From positions 273,990 through 337,989 of the forward strand of contig NZ_FMZC01000002.1 in assembly GCF_900102625.1 (NCBI RefSeq): 64,000 nucleotides of DNA, in the 5' to 3' direction. The first letter of the stretch is position 1. Every line of letters starts with the position of its first letter. The position numbers and the translations under genes were made by a program. This document shows positions 17,534 to 31,477 of this stretch, piece after piece. This DNA comes from Paracidovorax valerianellae. Its GTDB lineage: Bacteria > Pseudomonadota > Gammaproteobacteria > Burkholderiales > Burkholderiaceae_C. The notes beneath the pieces were generated by a model. It did no database searches. It worked only from the letters and a program-made list of their open reading frames with translations, and had not been told where the DNA came from.

Positions 17534-18234
17534 CGCGCCTTTGGAAAAAGCTGGGCATGGGGGCAAAAGCCTCATTGGTGCTCGCATTCCTGATCGGCGC
17601 CGGCGTCGCGTGGTGGTGGATCGACAGCGCCGTTACTTGCGACGAGCAAGACGAATACTCGTACCACGGCTTTTGCCTGATCGAATTGCGGCAGCGCGCC
17701 GAACGCGGCGACAACCCTGCGCAGTGGGCTTATGGCAATTACCTGGCGGGCATTCCGCCGTTCGAGCAGGCCTACGAATGGCATCTGAAGGCGATGCAGG
17801 GTGCGCGCATTGGCCTTGACCTGCGGCGCAGCATGGACGCCTATTGCGACAAGGTACCCGGTTTCGATGCACGCACCGTGGAATCGACCATGCAGCGTGT
17901 GGTGCAAACCAGCCCCGACGCGCATTTACGGCTGTTCCAGTTCTACCTGTCGCTCCCGCCCTGCAGCGCGTTCAACCTCGACCAGGCCAGCGCGCAGATT
18001 CCGCAACTCACGCAGTGCGCCCACCTCACTTTGGCCGAATACTTTCGGGCGGTGAATCGAGAGCGCTACACGGTTTCGGCCGCCACCCGCGCGGCCATTC
18101 AGGGCAATGTGGAGCGCTGCGAGAAAGAACTGGTGCAGCCGCCGCCCGATGGCCCTCATGTGCGCGAGTTCATGCCGGTGCAGCCGCAGGACATCGCAGA
18201 CCTGCGGCGCAGCCTGGCCGCTTTGCAGCCCTGA
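17530..18234 (+). CDS. Membrane-anchored partner of the caspase-like protein (unknown family)
   Basis: A 234-aa protein with a positively charged start, one membrane helix (about residues 14-34) and a ~200-residue domain that should face the periplasm. It contains 'LRQRAERGDNPAQWAYGNYLAG', which looks like a short Sel1/TPR-type helical repeat, and several Cys residues. I do not recognise a named family. The four-base overlap with the caspase-like gene and the membrane topology fit an immunity or inhibitor protein guarding the periplasm, but this is inferred from layout alone. Confidence 0.6.
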   Translation: MTRLWKKLGMGAKASLVLAFLIGAGVAWWWIDSAVTCDEQDEYSYHGFCLIELRQRAERGDNPAQWAYGNYLAGIPPFEQAYEWHLKAMQGARIGLDLRRSMDAYCDKVPGFDARTVESTMQRVVQTSPDAHLRLFQFYLSLPPCSAFNLDQASAQIPQLTQCAHLTLAEYFRAVNRERYTVSAATRAAIQGNVERCEKELVQPPPDGPHVREFMPVQPQDIADLRRSLAALQP

Positions 18235-18295
18235 GTAGACCGGGGACGGGGCTCACTCCCCTGCCCTGGCCTTCTCGTTAAAGCGGCAGGCCACC

Positions 18296-19928
<1,633 letters not shown>

Positions 19929-19940
19929 CGACGGCCGTTG

Positions 19941-20618
19941 ATGCCTTTCACCGCACAGGACCTGGCCGCCATCGGCCTCACGCTGCGGCTGGCTGCGCTC
20001 ACTACGCTCGTGCTGCTGGTGCTGTGCACGCCGCTTGCCTGGTGGCTGGCGCGCACGCCGTCGCGCTGGCGCGGGCCGGTGTCGGCCGTGGTGGCGCTGC
20101 CGCTGGTGCTGCCGCCCACGGTGATCGGCTTTTACCTGCTGCTCACGCTGGGGCCCAACGGCCCGGTCGGCCGCGCGATGCAATCGATGGGGCTGGCCAC
20201 CCTGCCCTTCACGTTTGCCGGGCTGCTGGTGGGCTCGGTCGTGTATTCGCTGCCGTTCGCGGTGCAACCGCTGCAGCGCGCGTTCGAGGCCGTGGGCGAG
20301 CGCCCGCTGGAGGCCGCGGCCACGCTGGGGGCCGGCCCGTGGGACCGTTTCTTCACGGTGGCGGTGCCGCTCGCCCGGTCCGGCTTTCTCACTGCAGGGG
20401 TGCTGAGCTTCGCGCACACCGTGGGCGAATTCGGCGTGGTGCTGATGTTGGGCGGCAACATTCCGGGCGTGACGCGCGTGGTGTCGGTGCAGATCTACGA
20501 CCACGTGGAAGCCATGGAATACCTGCAGGCCCACTGGCTGGCGGGGAGCATGTTGGTGTTCTCGTTCGCCGTGCTGCTGGCGCTGCACTGGCTGCAGCCT
20601 GCGCGGGGGCGTGCATGA
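19941..20618 (+). CDS. modB: Molybdate ABC transporter permease
   Basis: A 225-aa inner-membrane permease with five or six hydrophobic helices. 'ALPLVLPPTVIGFYLLLTLGPNGPVG' is the ModB signature. The coupling-helix EAA motif appears as 'EAAATLGAGPWDRFFTVAVPLARSGF', followed by 'GEFGVVLMLGGNIPG'. The ATG at 19941 is preferred to the TTG just upstream. It overlaps modC by four bases (ATGA). Confidence 0.97.
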   Translation: MPFTAQDLAAIGLTLRLAALTTLVLLVLCTPLAWWLARTPSRWRGPVSAVVALPLVLPPTVIGFYLLLTLGPNGPVGRAMQSMGLATLPFTFAGLLVGSVVYSLPFAVQPLQRAFEAVGERPLEAAATLGAGPWDRFFTVAVPLARSGFLTAGVLSFAHTVGEFGVVLMLGGNIPGVTRVVSVQIYDHVEAMEYLQAHWLAGSMLVFSFAVLLALHWLQPARGRA

Positions 20619-21700
20619 CGGACGGCATCGAAGTGCGCCTGCACCTGCAGCGCCCCGGCGGCTTCACGCTCGACGTGGACCTGGCCCTGCCCGGCCAGGG
20701 CATCACCGCGCTGTACGGGCCGTCGGGCTGCGGCAAGACGACCTGCCTGCGGGCCGTGGCGGGGCTGGAGCGTGCCCAAGGCCGCGTGGCAGTGCACGGG
20801 CAGGTCTGGCAGGACGACGCGCAGCGCCTGTGGCGGCCCACGCACCAGCGCGCGCTGGGCTACGTGTTCCAGGAATCGAGCCTGTTCGCGCACCTGAATG
20901 TGCGCGGCAACCTCGAATACGGCCTGCGCCGCACGCCCCAGGAACGGCGAAGCATCTCCCTGGACCAGGCGGTGCAGTTGCTGGGGCTGGCGCCGCTGCT
21001 GGACCGCCAGCCGCACACCCTGTCGGGCGGCGAACGCCAGCGGGTGGCGATGGCCCGTGCGCTGGCCGCCAGTCCCCGCGTGCTGTTGATGGACGAGCCC
21101 CTGGCCGCGCTGGACGCGCAGCGCAAGGCCGAGGTGCTGCCCTATCTGGAACGGTTGCAGCGTGAACTGAGCCTGCCGGTGCTGTACGTGAGCCATGCAC
21201 AGGACGAGGTAGCCCGGCTGGCGCACCACTTGGTGCTGCTCGCCGATGGCCGCGTGGTGGCGAGCGGCCCCGCACCGGCGCTCATGGCGCGCCTGGATCT
21301 GCCGCTGGCCCAGGGCGACACGGCGGCCACGGTCGCCGAGGGCGTTGCCACGGCCCACGACGCGGCGGACCACCTCATGACCGTGCGCCTGCCCGGTGGC
21401 GGCCTGCTGCTGGTGGCCACTGCGTCGCCGCACCCGCCGGGCAGCGCCGTGCGTTTTCGGGTGCAGGCGCGCGATGTGACGCTGGCGCGGGTGGCGCCCG
21501 AGCAAAGCAGCGTGCTCAACGTGCTGCCCGCGCGCGTGGTGGCGCTGCGGGACGATGGGCCAGGGCTGGCCATGGTGGCGCTCGACGCGCAGGGCACGCC
21601 CCTGCTCGCCCGCGTTACCCAGCGTTCGGCACGGGCTCTGGCGCTTGCGCCGGGCTTGCCGGTGTTCGCTCAGATCAAGGGCGTGGCGCTGCTGGGTTGA
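20615..21700 (+). CDS. modC: Molybdate ABC transporter ATP-binding protein
   Basis: A 361-aa ATPase. Walker A 'GPSGCGKTTCLRAVAG', Q-loop 'VFQESSLFAHLNV', signature 'LSGGERQRVAMARALA', Walker B 'VLLMDEPLAALD' and switch His in 'YVSHAQDEVARLA' are all present. A C-terminal TOBE/Mop domain (about residues 290-361, 'SSVLNVLPARVVAL') can bind molybdate and adjust transport. It completes the modABC operon that feeds molybdenum cofactor synthesis. Confidence 0.97.
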   Translation: MTDGIEVRLHLQRPGGFTLDVDLALPGQGITALYGPSGCGKTTCLRAVAGLERAQGRVAVHGQVWQDDAQRLWRPTHQRALGYVFQESSLFAHLNVRGNLEYGLRRTPQERRSISLDQAVQLLGLAPLLDRQPHTLSGGERQRVAMARALAASPRVLLMDEPLAALDAQRKAEVLPYLERLQRELSLPVLYVSHAQDEVARLAHHLVLLADGRVVASGPAPALMARLDLPLAQGDTAATVAEGVATAHDAADHLMTVRLPGGGLLLVATASPHPPGSAVRFRVQARDVTLARVAPEQSSVLNVLPARVVALRDDGPGLAMVALDAQGTPLLARVTQRSARALALAPGLPVFAQIKGVALLG

Positions 21701-22114
21701 AGGGAGCGCGCCGGATCTGCGGGGCTACCGCCGCGACGACTACCGGCATCAGAGCCAAAATGGGCTCCAGCGCAATAAACACTAGGGAGCTTAGCTATGA
21801 ATTTAATAGCAAACGACTTTGATGCACAAAGAGCTTCCATGCTCGACGGGGTGCGTGCGAATCCACCGTGATGCTTCCCGGCGGCCGGCGCGCCCGCGCC
21901 GATGACAGGCCACTTGACGGGTTCGGCAAGGCGTGGCAACCAAACAGCGGCCGCACTCTGTAGAGCCCTTTTCGATAGGCGCTGTCCTACAAACCCAAGC
22001 GCCACTCCCGCGCAGAACCCACCCCGCGCACCGTGCCCCAATGGGTTTTGTAAACCGGATGCGTTGGCGCACCCTCTGCGCCGCAAAGCACCAACTCCCC
22101 AAGGATTCAAGCCC
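21701..22114. other. Non-coding stretch between modC and glgB
   Basis: About 410 bases without a supported gene. It holds dispersed-element copy 2 (21751-21815) and a short palindrome GGTTT-TGT-AAACC at 22044-22056, roughly 60 bases before glgB. The latter could be an operator for a sugar regulator, but this is weak. AAGGA at 22101-22105 is the glgB ribosome site. Confidence 0.5.
21751..21815 (+). repeat. Dispersed ~65-bp element, copy 2
   Basis: This copy has the GGGCTCCAGCGCAATA block, the CACTAGGGAG core, then the terminal hairpin GCTAT-GAATTTA-ATAGC followed by AAACG. It is intergenic, 50 bases after the modC stop. Confidence 0.75.
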
Positions 22115-24043
22115 GTGCCTTTGCCCCAAACCGCCCTGCTGACCGCCCACGACGCCTATCTGCTGCGCGAGGGAACGCACTCACGCCTCTACCAAGCCAT
22201 GGGCTGCCACCTGCGCAGCGATGGCAGTGGTGCGGACTTCGCCGTATGGGCACCGAATGCCGCCTCGGTGTCCGTCATCGGCGACTGGAACGGCTGGAAC
22301 GCCGATGCGGACGTGCTGCATGCCCGCTCGGACGGCAGCGGCATCTGGGAAGGGGCCTCTGCCCATGCGGCACATGGCCAGGCATACAAGTACCGCATCG
22401 TTTCGCACAACGGCGGCCGCGTGCTGGAAAAGGCCGACCCCTTCGCGGTGTGCGCCGAGTTGCCACCCCGCACGGCATCGCGCATCTGGTCGCTCGACTA
22501 CGAATGGGGCGACGCGGAATGGATGGAGTCACGCGGCCCGCGCAATGCGCTGGACGCGCCGATGTCGATCTACGAGATGCACCCTGGCTCATGGCGCCGC
22601 AAGAACGGCGAGTTCATGAACTACCGCGAGTTGGCCCATGAGGTGGCCGACTACGTGCATTCCATGGGCTTCACGCATGTGGAGCTGATGCCCATCACCG
22701 AGCACCCTTTCTACGGATCGTGGGGCTACCAGACCACGGGGTACTTCGCGCCCACGTCGCGCTACGGCACGCCGCAGGACTTCATGTACTTCGTCGATCA
22801 CCTGCACCAGCGCGGCATCGGCGTGCTGCTCGACTGGGTGCCATCGCACTTTCCGGTGGATGGCCACGGTCTGGCGGAGTTCGACGGCACGCACCTGTAC
22901 GAGCACTCGGACCCGCGCCAGGGTTTTCACCCCGAGTGGAGCTCGGCCATCTTCAACTACGGCCGGCACGAGGTGCGCAGCTTTCTGATCTCGTCGGGCC
23001 TGTTCTGGCTCGACAAGTACCACCTGGACGGCCTGCGCGTCGATGCGGTCGCATCCATGCTGTACCTGGACTACGCCCGCAAGCACGGCGAGTGGATTCC
23101 CAACCGCCACGGCGGGCGCGAGAACCTGGAGGCGATCGAGTTCATGCGCCTGCTGAACCGCGCGGTGTACCGCGACCACCCCGACACCGTCAGCATCGCC
23201 GAGGAATCCACGGCCTGGCCGATGGTGTCGCGGCCGGTGGAGATGAACGGCCTGGGCTTCGGCATGAAGTGGAACATGGGGTGGATGCACGACACGCTGT
23301 CGTACCTCAAGGAAGACCCGATCAACCGGCGCTACCACCACCACAAACTCACGTTCTCGCTGGTGTATGCGTTCAACGAAAACTTCGTGCTGCCGCTGTC
23401 GCACGACGAGGTGGTGTACGGCAAGGGCTCACTCATCAACAAGATGCCGGGCGACGAATGGCAGCAGTTCGCCAATCTGCGCGCGCTGTTCGGGCTGATG
23501 TGGTCGCACCCCGGCAAGAAGCTCTTGTTCATGGGCGGCGAGTTCGGCCAGCGCCGCGAATGGACGCACGAGGGCGAGCTGGAATGGTGGGTGTGCGACA
23601 GCCCCCTGCACGGCGGCGTGCAACGGCTGGTGCGCGAACTCAACCGCGTGTACCGCAGCGAACCCGCGCTGCATGAAGTGGATTTCTCGGCGGAGGGCTT
23701 TCAATGGGTGGAGGCCGACGACGCCGGGCAGAGCGTGATCGCCTTCCTGCGCAAGCCCAGCCACCGGGCGCAGCAGCAGGGCGCCGGCCCGGTGCTGGTC
23801 GTCTGCAACATGACGCCCATGCCGCGCGACAACTACCTGGTGGGGGTGCCGTCCGCGGGCCGCTGGCAGGAACTGCTCAACACCGATGCCCGTGAATTCG
23901 GCGGCGCCGGCTGGGGCAACCTGGGCGGCGTGGACACGGCGCCCGTGCGGTCGCACCAGTGGGAGCAGTCGCTGTGCCTCACCCTGCCGCCGCTCTCCAC
24001 CCTCATCTTCCGACAGGAGCCTGCGCACGATGCCCAAGCCTGA
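22115..24043 (+). CDS. glgB: 1,4-alpha-glucan branching enzyme
   Basis: A 642-aa GH13 enzyme that cuts alpha-1,4 chains and re-attaches them as alpha-1,6 branches. A CBM48 N-domain (about residues 35-130, 'FAVWAPNAASVSVIGDWNGW') precedes the barrel. Catalytic residues are visible: nucleophile about D310 in 'LDGLRVDAVASMLYLDY', acid about E363 in 'VSIAEESTAWP', and the third Asp in 'LPLSHDEVVYGKG'. The GTG at 22115 is preferred because AAGGA stands nine bases before it; an ATG in frame at 21902 would add 71 residues of non-family sequence. Its 3' end overlaps glgE by 14 bases. Confidence 0.95.
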   Translation: MPLPQTALLTAHDAYLLREGTHSRLYQAMGCHLRSDGSGADFAVWAPNAASVSVIGDWNGWNADADVLHARSDGSGIWEGASAHAAHGQAYKYRIVSHNGGRVLEKADPFAVCAELPPRTASRIWSLDYEWGDAEWMESRGPRNALDAPMSIYEMHPGSWRRKNGEFMNYRELAHEVADYVHSMGFTHVELMPITEHPFYGSWGYQTTGYFAPTSRYGTPQDFMYFVDHLHQRGIGVLLDWVPSHFPVDGHGLAEFDGTHLYEHSDPRQGFHPEWSSAIFNYGRHEVRSFLISSGLFWLDKYHLDGLRVDAVASMLYLDYARKHGEWIPNRHGGRENLEAIEFMRLLNRAVYRDHPDTVSIAEESTAWPMVSRPVEMNGLGFGMKWNMGWMHDTLSYLKEDPINRRYHHHKLTFSLVYAFNENFVLPLSHDEVVYGKGSLINKMPGDEWQQFANLRALFGLMWSHPGKKLLFMGGEFGQRREWTHEGELEWWVCDSPLHGGVQRLVRELNRVYRSEPALHEVDFSAEGFQWVEADDAGQSVIAFLRKPSHRAQQQGAGPVLVVCNMTPMPRDNYLVGVPSAGRWQELLNTDAREFGGAGWGNLGGVDTAPVRSHQWEQSLCLTLPPLSTLIFRQEPAHDAQA

Positions 24044-26255
24044 TACCTCCCCCTCTTCTTCGTCGTCTTCCACCAGCCGCTCCGCTGCAAGCGCGGCATC
24101 CAGTGCGGCTGCCAGTGCCGCCTCCACCGCGTCTTCGGCACCGGCGGCCAAGGCCGGGCCTCCGCCTGGCACTGGCACTGGCACTGGCGTTAGCACCAAC
24201 GCCGTGACCGCGATCGGCGGCGCGGACGGCCGCGTGCGCGCGGTGATCGAAGCCGTGCTGCCCTGCGTGGACGGCGGCCGCTTTGCCGCCAAGCGCGTGG
24301 CGGGCGAGCCGGTGCAGGTGACTGCGCATTGCTTCACCGACGGCCACGACGTGCTGCGCGTAGCGCTGACTTGGTGGCGCGACGATGGCACCGGCCCCAA
24401 CGCCCAGCAAGCCCCCGAGGACGCCACCGAACTGCCGATGCTGGCCACCGGCAACGACGAATGGGCGGCCGAGTTCATCCCGCCCGAGCCGGGGCTGTAC
24501 CGCTACACCGTGGCTGCCTGGGTGGACACGTTCGAATCGTGGCGCCGCGAGCTGGAGCGCCGCGTGGACCCGCAGGACATCCGCATCGCAGCGCGCGTGG
24601 GCGCCGCGGAAGCCCTCGCAGCCGCAGGCCGCGCGACGGCCGAGGCGGACCGCCGTGCCCTGACCGAATGGGCCCAGTCGCTGGAGCGCGGCGCCAAGGC
24701 CGAGGGCAGCTCGGAAGGGTTGAAAGCCCTGGCGCTGAACGACGCCGCGGCCGAGGCGATGCGCCGCTACCCTGACCGCCGCTTCGAAACGCGCTACCCC
24801 GCCGCCCTGCCCCTGCGGGCCGACCGCGAGCGTGCGCGTTACAGCACCTGGTACGAGTTGTTTCCCCGCTCCGCATCGCCCGAGGCGGGTGAGCACGGCA
24901 CCTTCCGCGACGTGCAGGCCCGCCTGCCGGACATCGCGGCGATGGGTTTCGACGTGCTGTATTTCCCGCCGATCCATCCCATCGGCCGGGTGCAGCGCAA
25001 GGGCAAGAACAATGCGCTTGCCGCCGGGCCGGACGACGTGGGCAGCCCCTGGGCGATCGGCGCACAGGAGGGTGGGCACAAGGCGATCCTTCCCGAACTG
25101 GGCACGGTGCAGGACTTCCGCCGGCTGGTCGTGGCCGCCAAGGAGCAGGGGATGGAAGTGGCGCTGGACATCGCCTTCCAGTGCGCGCCAGACCACCCGT
25201 ACGTGAAGGAACACCCCGACTGGTTCCGCTGGCGCCCCGATGGCACGGTGCAATACGCCGAGAACCCGCCCAAGAAGTACCAGGACATCTACCCGTTCAA
25301 CTTCGAGTGCGACGACTGGCGCGGGCTATGGAGCGAGCTCAAGAGCGTGTTCGACCACTGGATCGGCGAAGGCGTGCGCATCTTCCGGGTGGACAACCCG
25401 CACACCAAGGCGTTTCCGTTCTGGGAATGGGTGATCGCCGAGATCCAGCGCGACCATCCCGACACCATCTTCCTGGCCGAGGCCTTCACACGGCCCAAGG
25501 TGATGCACGGGCTGGCCAAGCGCGGCTTCACGCAGTCGTACACCTACTACACGTGGCGCAACACGAAGCAGGAGCTGACCGAGTACTTCACCGAACTGTC
25601 CACCGGGCCGGGCAGCGAATACTTCCGCCCCAACGCCTGGCCCAACACGCCGGACATCCTGCACGAGCATCTGCAGGGCGGCGAGCCCGCCGTGTTCATG
25701 TCGCGGCTGGTGCTGGCGGCCACGCTGGCGGCCAACTACGGCATCTACGGGCCGGCCTACGAACTGCTGGAACACCTGCCGCGCGAGCCCGGCAGCGAGG
25801 AATACCTGAACTCCGAGAAGTACCAGTTGCGCCATTGGGACCTGGACCGGCCGGGCAACCTGCGCGCCTTCATCGCCCGCGTGAACCAGATCCGGCGCGA
25901 AAACCCGGCCCTGCAGTCCGACCACAGCCTGCGCTTTCTGCCGGTGGACAACGACATGCTGCTGGCCTACCTGAAGCGGTCGGCCGACGGCAAGAACATC
26001 GTGGTCACGGTAGTGAACCTGGACCCGCACAACCCGCAGTCGGGCTGGCTGCACCTGTCGCCCGCCGACATCGCGATCTCGCCGGAAGACCCGCCGGCCG
26101 CGGACTGGCAGATGCATGACCTGCTGAGCCACCAGCGCTTCGTCTGGCAGGGCGAGGGGCACTACGTGCTGCTCGACCCGCACCGCTCCCCCGCCCATGT
26201 ATTCGTGGTCCGCCGGCGTGCCGGCCGCCACGATGACTTCGACCATTTCGAATAA
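24030..26255 (+). CDS. glgE: Alpha-1,4-glucan:maltose-1-phosphate maltosyltransferase
   Basis: A 741-aa GH13_3 enzyme that adds maltosyl units from maltose-1-phosphate to alpha-glucan. It begins with a ~50-residue Ser/Ala/Thr then Gly-Thr low-complexity tail unlike other GlgE starts. The N and S domains follow (about 65-260), then the barrel ('YSTWYELFPRS', 'FDVLYFPPIHPIG'). The nucleophile about D455 lies in 'IFRVDNPHTKAFPFW' and the acid about E484 in 'FLAEAFTRPK', both diagnostic of GlgE. 'EYLNSEKYQLRHWDLDRPGNL' is the usual C-terminal barrel motif. It sits between glgB and treS/mak, forming the complete maltose-1-phosphate route. Confidence 0.96.
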   Translation: MPKPDTSPSSSSSSTSRSAASAASSAAASAASTASSAPAAKAGPPPGTGTGTGVSTNAVTAIGGADGRVRAVIEAVLPCVDGGRFAAKRVAGEPVQVTAHCFTDGHDVLRVALTWWRDDGTGPNAQQAPEDATELPMLATGNDEWAAEFIPPEPGLYRYTVAAWVDTFESWRRELERRVDPQDIRIAARVGAAEALAAAGRATAEADRRALTEWAQSLERGAKAEGSSEGLKALALNDAAAEAMRRYPDRRFETRYPAALPLRADRERARYSTWYELFPRSASPEAGEHGTFRDVQARLPDIAAMGFDVLYFPPIHPIGRVQRKGKNNALAAGPDDVGSPWAIGAQEGGHKAILPELGTVQDFRRLVVAAKEQGMEVALDIAFQCAPDHPYVKEHPDWFRWRPDGTVQYAENPPKKYQDIYPFNFECDDWRGLWSELKSVFDHWIGEGVRIFRVDNPHTKAFPFWEWVIAEIQRDHPDTIFLAEAFTRPKVMHGLAKRGFTQSYTYYTWRNTKQELTEYFTELSTGPGSEYFRPNAWPNTPDILHEHLQGGEPAVFMSRLVLAATLAANYGIYGPAYELLEHLPREPGSEEYLNSEKYQLRHWDLDRPGNLRAFIARVNQIRRENPALQSDHSLRFLPVDNDMLLAYLKRSADGKNIVVTVVNLDPHNPQSGWLHLSPADIAISPEDPPAADWQMHDLLSHQRFVWQGEGHYVLLDPHRSPAHVFVVRRRAGRHDDFDHFE

Positions 26256-26264
26256 GAGCCGCCT

Positions 26265-29672
<3,408 letters not shown>

Positions 29673-29736
29673 GCGCGGCCATCTCCCGGGCGGCAAACCG
29701 TTCACGTTCACACGACCAATCTGAGGGCATCCTTCC

Positions 29737-30447
29737 ATGGAAAATTTCGGTATTCATCTGGAGCCGGCCCGCGCCATGCTGCTGCAGGTCAGCGCGTTCC
29801 TGCCGCGGCTTCTGATCGCCCTGCTCGTCGTCGTTGCCGGCTGGCTGGTGGCCAAGGCCGCGCGCTTTGCCGTCACCCGCGGGCTGCGCGCGATCAACTT
29901 CCAGGTGCTCACGCAGCGCGCGGGGCTCGACAGCTTCCTGAAGCAAGGCGGCGTGCAGGGCGACACCACCAGCATCTTCGGGGTGCTGGTGTACTGGCTG
30001 GTCATCCTGGCATCACTGCTCATCGCCTTCAACGGCCTGGGCCTGAGCTATGTGACCGCGCTGCTCAGCCGGGTGGTGTGGTTCGTGCCCAACCTGTTCA
30101 TCGCGCTCATCATCCTGGCGCTGGGTTCGTACTTCGGGCGGTTCGTCGGCGAAATGGTGGCTTCGCAAGGCCGGCGCAGCGGCATGAAGGAAACGGTTCT
30201 GCTGGGCAAGCTGGCCCAGTACGCAATCGTCGCCTTCGTGGTGCTGATCGCGCTGGACCAGTTGCGCATCGGCGGCGACATCGTACGCCAGAGCTTCCTC
30301 ATCATCCTGGGCGGCGCCGTCTTCGCGCTGGCCCTGGCCTTCGGCTTAGGGGGCAAGGAGCGGGCCGCGGAGTGCATCGAGCACTGGTGGCCGCGCAAGC
30401 GCGGTCCGGGTGAAGGGCCTGCCGGGGAAGATCACCGGATTCCATAA
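29737..30447 (+). CDS. Conserved TM-helix (CmpX/MscS-like) membrane protein
   Basis: A 236-aa inner-membrane protein with about five hydrophobic helices ('LLIALLVVVAGWLVAKAARF', 'VLVYWLVILASLLIAF', 'VVWFVPNLFIALIILALGSYFGRF', and two more near the C-terminus). The repeated 'TM_helix' motif of PF05552, seen in CmpX and next to MscS-like channels, is evident, and 'ALALAFGLGGKERA' recalls the pore-end of MscS. A true MscS beta domain is lacking. A role in envelope or osmotic response is plausible. It follows treS/mak by 64 bases and may be co-transcribed, linking it to the osmoprotectant trehalose. Confidence 0.7.
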   Translation: MENFGIHLEPARAMLLQVSAFLPRLLIALLVVVAGWLVAKAARFAVTRGLRAINFQVLTQRAGLDSFLKQGGVQGDTTSIFGVLVYWLVILASLLIAFNGLGLSYVTALLSRVVWFVPNLFIALIILALGSYFGRFVGEMVASQGRRSGMKETVLLGKLAQYAIVAFVVLIALDQLRIGGDIVRQSFLIILGGAVFALALAFGLGGKERAAECIEHWWPRKRGPGEGPAGEDHRIP

Positions 30448-30478
30448 GCGCTCGGGGTTTTCCCGAAGCATCGGCACA

Positions 30479-30518
30479 CGACGCGGCCAGTCACCTACCA
30501 AGGCGACTGGCCGCGTCG
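30479..30518. terminator. Long perfect hairpin after the TM-helix gene
   Basis: CGACGCGGCCAGTC (30479-30492) pairs perfectly with GACTGGCCGCGTCG (30505-30518), a 14-bp stem; CCT/AGG inside the loop can add three more pairs. The following bases CTTTGG are only weakly U-rich, so it is either an imperfect terminator for the glg-tre transcript or an mRNA-stabilising end. Confidence 0.6.
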
Positions 30519-30841
30519 CTTTGGTGGCCAGGGCAATCGCCACCGGCACTGCCGCATCGCACGGCTGGCGCGGGTTCCGGCACCCTCCCCGCCTCTGTGG
30601 AAACACTGCGGCAGTGCGGTCTGCCACGCGCTTCGCTGAGCCCTGGAAGGGCTGCGCGGCACGGCCCGGCGAGGCGCTTGCGCAGGCCGGGGGTTTTCCT
30701 GCGTGGCACTGCCGGCGCCGTCACCCTATCGTCAGGGTCTCCAGTGGAGGACTCCTTAGAATCCGGCCTGGACAAGAGTGCCCGGTGCACAGCCAGGCGC
30801 TCAGGCAAAGTACCTGAAGCCCATTTGGAGACATAAACATC
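30519..30841 (+). other. Non-coding leader region before the TRAP dctQM genes
   Basis: No gene supported. A TAGAAT possible -10 box stands at 30757-30762 without a convincing -35. A hairpin with GGC(796-798)/TCAGG(801-805) pairing to CCTGA(813-817)/GCC(819-821) of the 30-kb line lies just before the dctQ ribosome site (TTGGAG at 30825-30830) and could influence its translation. Confidence 0.4.
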
Positions 30842-31459
30842 ATGCAGGCCCTACTCCGTTTCTCGCGGGGAGTTGACTGGCTCAACACCTTCGTCGGCAA
30901 ATACGTCATCTGGCTCATCCTGGGCTCCACCGTCATCAGTGCGGTCAACGCGGTGGTGCGCAAAGCCTTCAACGCCAGCTCCAATGCGTTTCTGGAAGTC
31001 CAGTGGTACCTGTTTGCCGCCTCGTTCTTGCTGGCGGCGGGTTACACGCTGCTGCAGGGTGAGCACGTTCGGGTGGACGTGATCGCCAGCAAGCTCAGCA
31101 AGCGCGCACAGACCTGGATCGACATCTTCGGCTTCGTCGTGTTCCTCACACCCATGTGCGCGGCGGTGCTGTGGTTCGGCACGCCGTTCTTCATCAACGC
31201 ACTGAAGACGAGCGAAATGTCCAGCAACGCCGGCGGCCTGATCCGCTGGCCGGTCTATCTCATGATGCCGCTCGGGTTCACGCTGCTGGTGCTGCAAGGC
31301 TGGTCCGAACTGATCAAGCGCATCGCCTTCCTGAAGGGCCTGATCGAAGACCCGACCGTGAAGAAGGGGGAGAAGTCGACCGAGGAAGAACTCGCGGAAT
31401 CGATCCGTCGCCTGGCGGAAGCCGGCGGGGCCCAGACCACAACACCAAAAGCCCCCTGA
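30842..31459 (+). CDS. dctQ: TRAP transporter small permease subunit (DctQ type)
   Basis: A 205-aa four-helix membrane protein ('VGKYVIWLILGSTVISAVNAVVR', 'VQWYLFAASFLLAAGYTLLQGEHVRVDVI', 'WIDIFGFVVFLTPMCAAVLWFG', 'WPVYLMMPLGFTLLVLQGWSELIKR'). The second segment is the DctQ signature (E-V-Q-W-Y-L-F, then H-V-R-V-D). The C-terminal ~35 residues are charged and cytoplasmic. It is the first gene of dctQM, 18 bases ahead of dctM. The receptors are probably the two dctP genes at 35031 and 36227. Confidence 0.93.
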   Translation: MQALLRFSRGVDWLNTFVGKYVIWLILGSTVISAVNAVVRKAFNASSNAFLEVQWYLFAASFLLAAGYTLLQGEHVRVDVIASKLSKRAQTWIDIFGFVVFLTPMCAAVLWFGTPFFINALKTSEMSSNAGGLIRWPVYLMMPLGFTLLVLQGWSELIKRIAFLKGLIEDPTVKKGEKSTEEELAESIRRLAEAGGAQTTTPKAP

Positions 31460-31477
31460 CGCGCGCCGGAGACAACG

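Noticed and set aside
30780..30835. Possible glycine riboswitch before dctQ
   Set aside because: A short CAGGCAAAG motif recalls the aptamer, but the other conserved parts and the tandem layout are missing; only a simple hairpin is supported.
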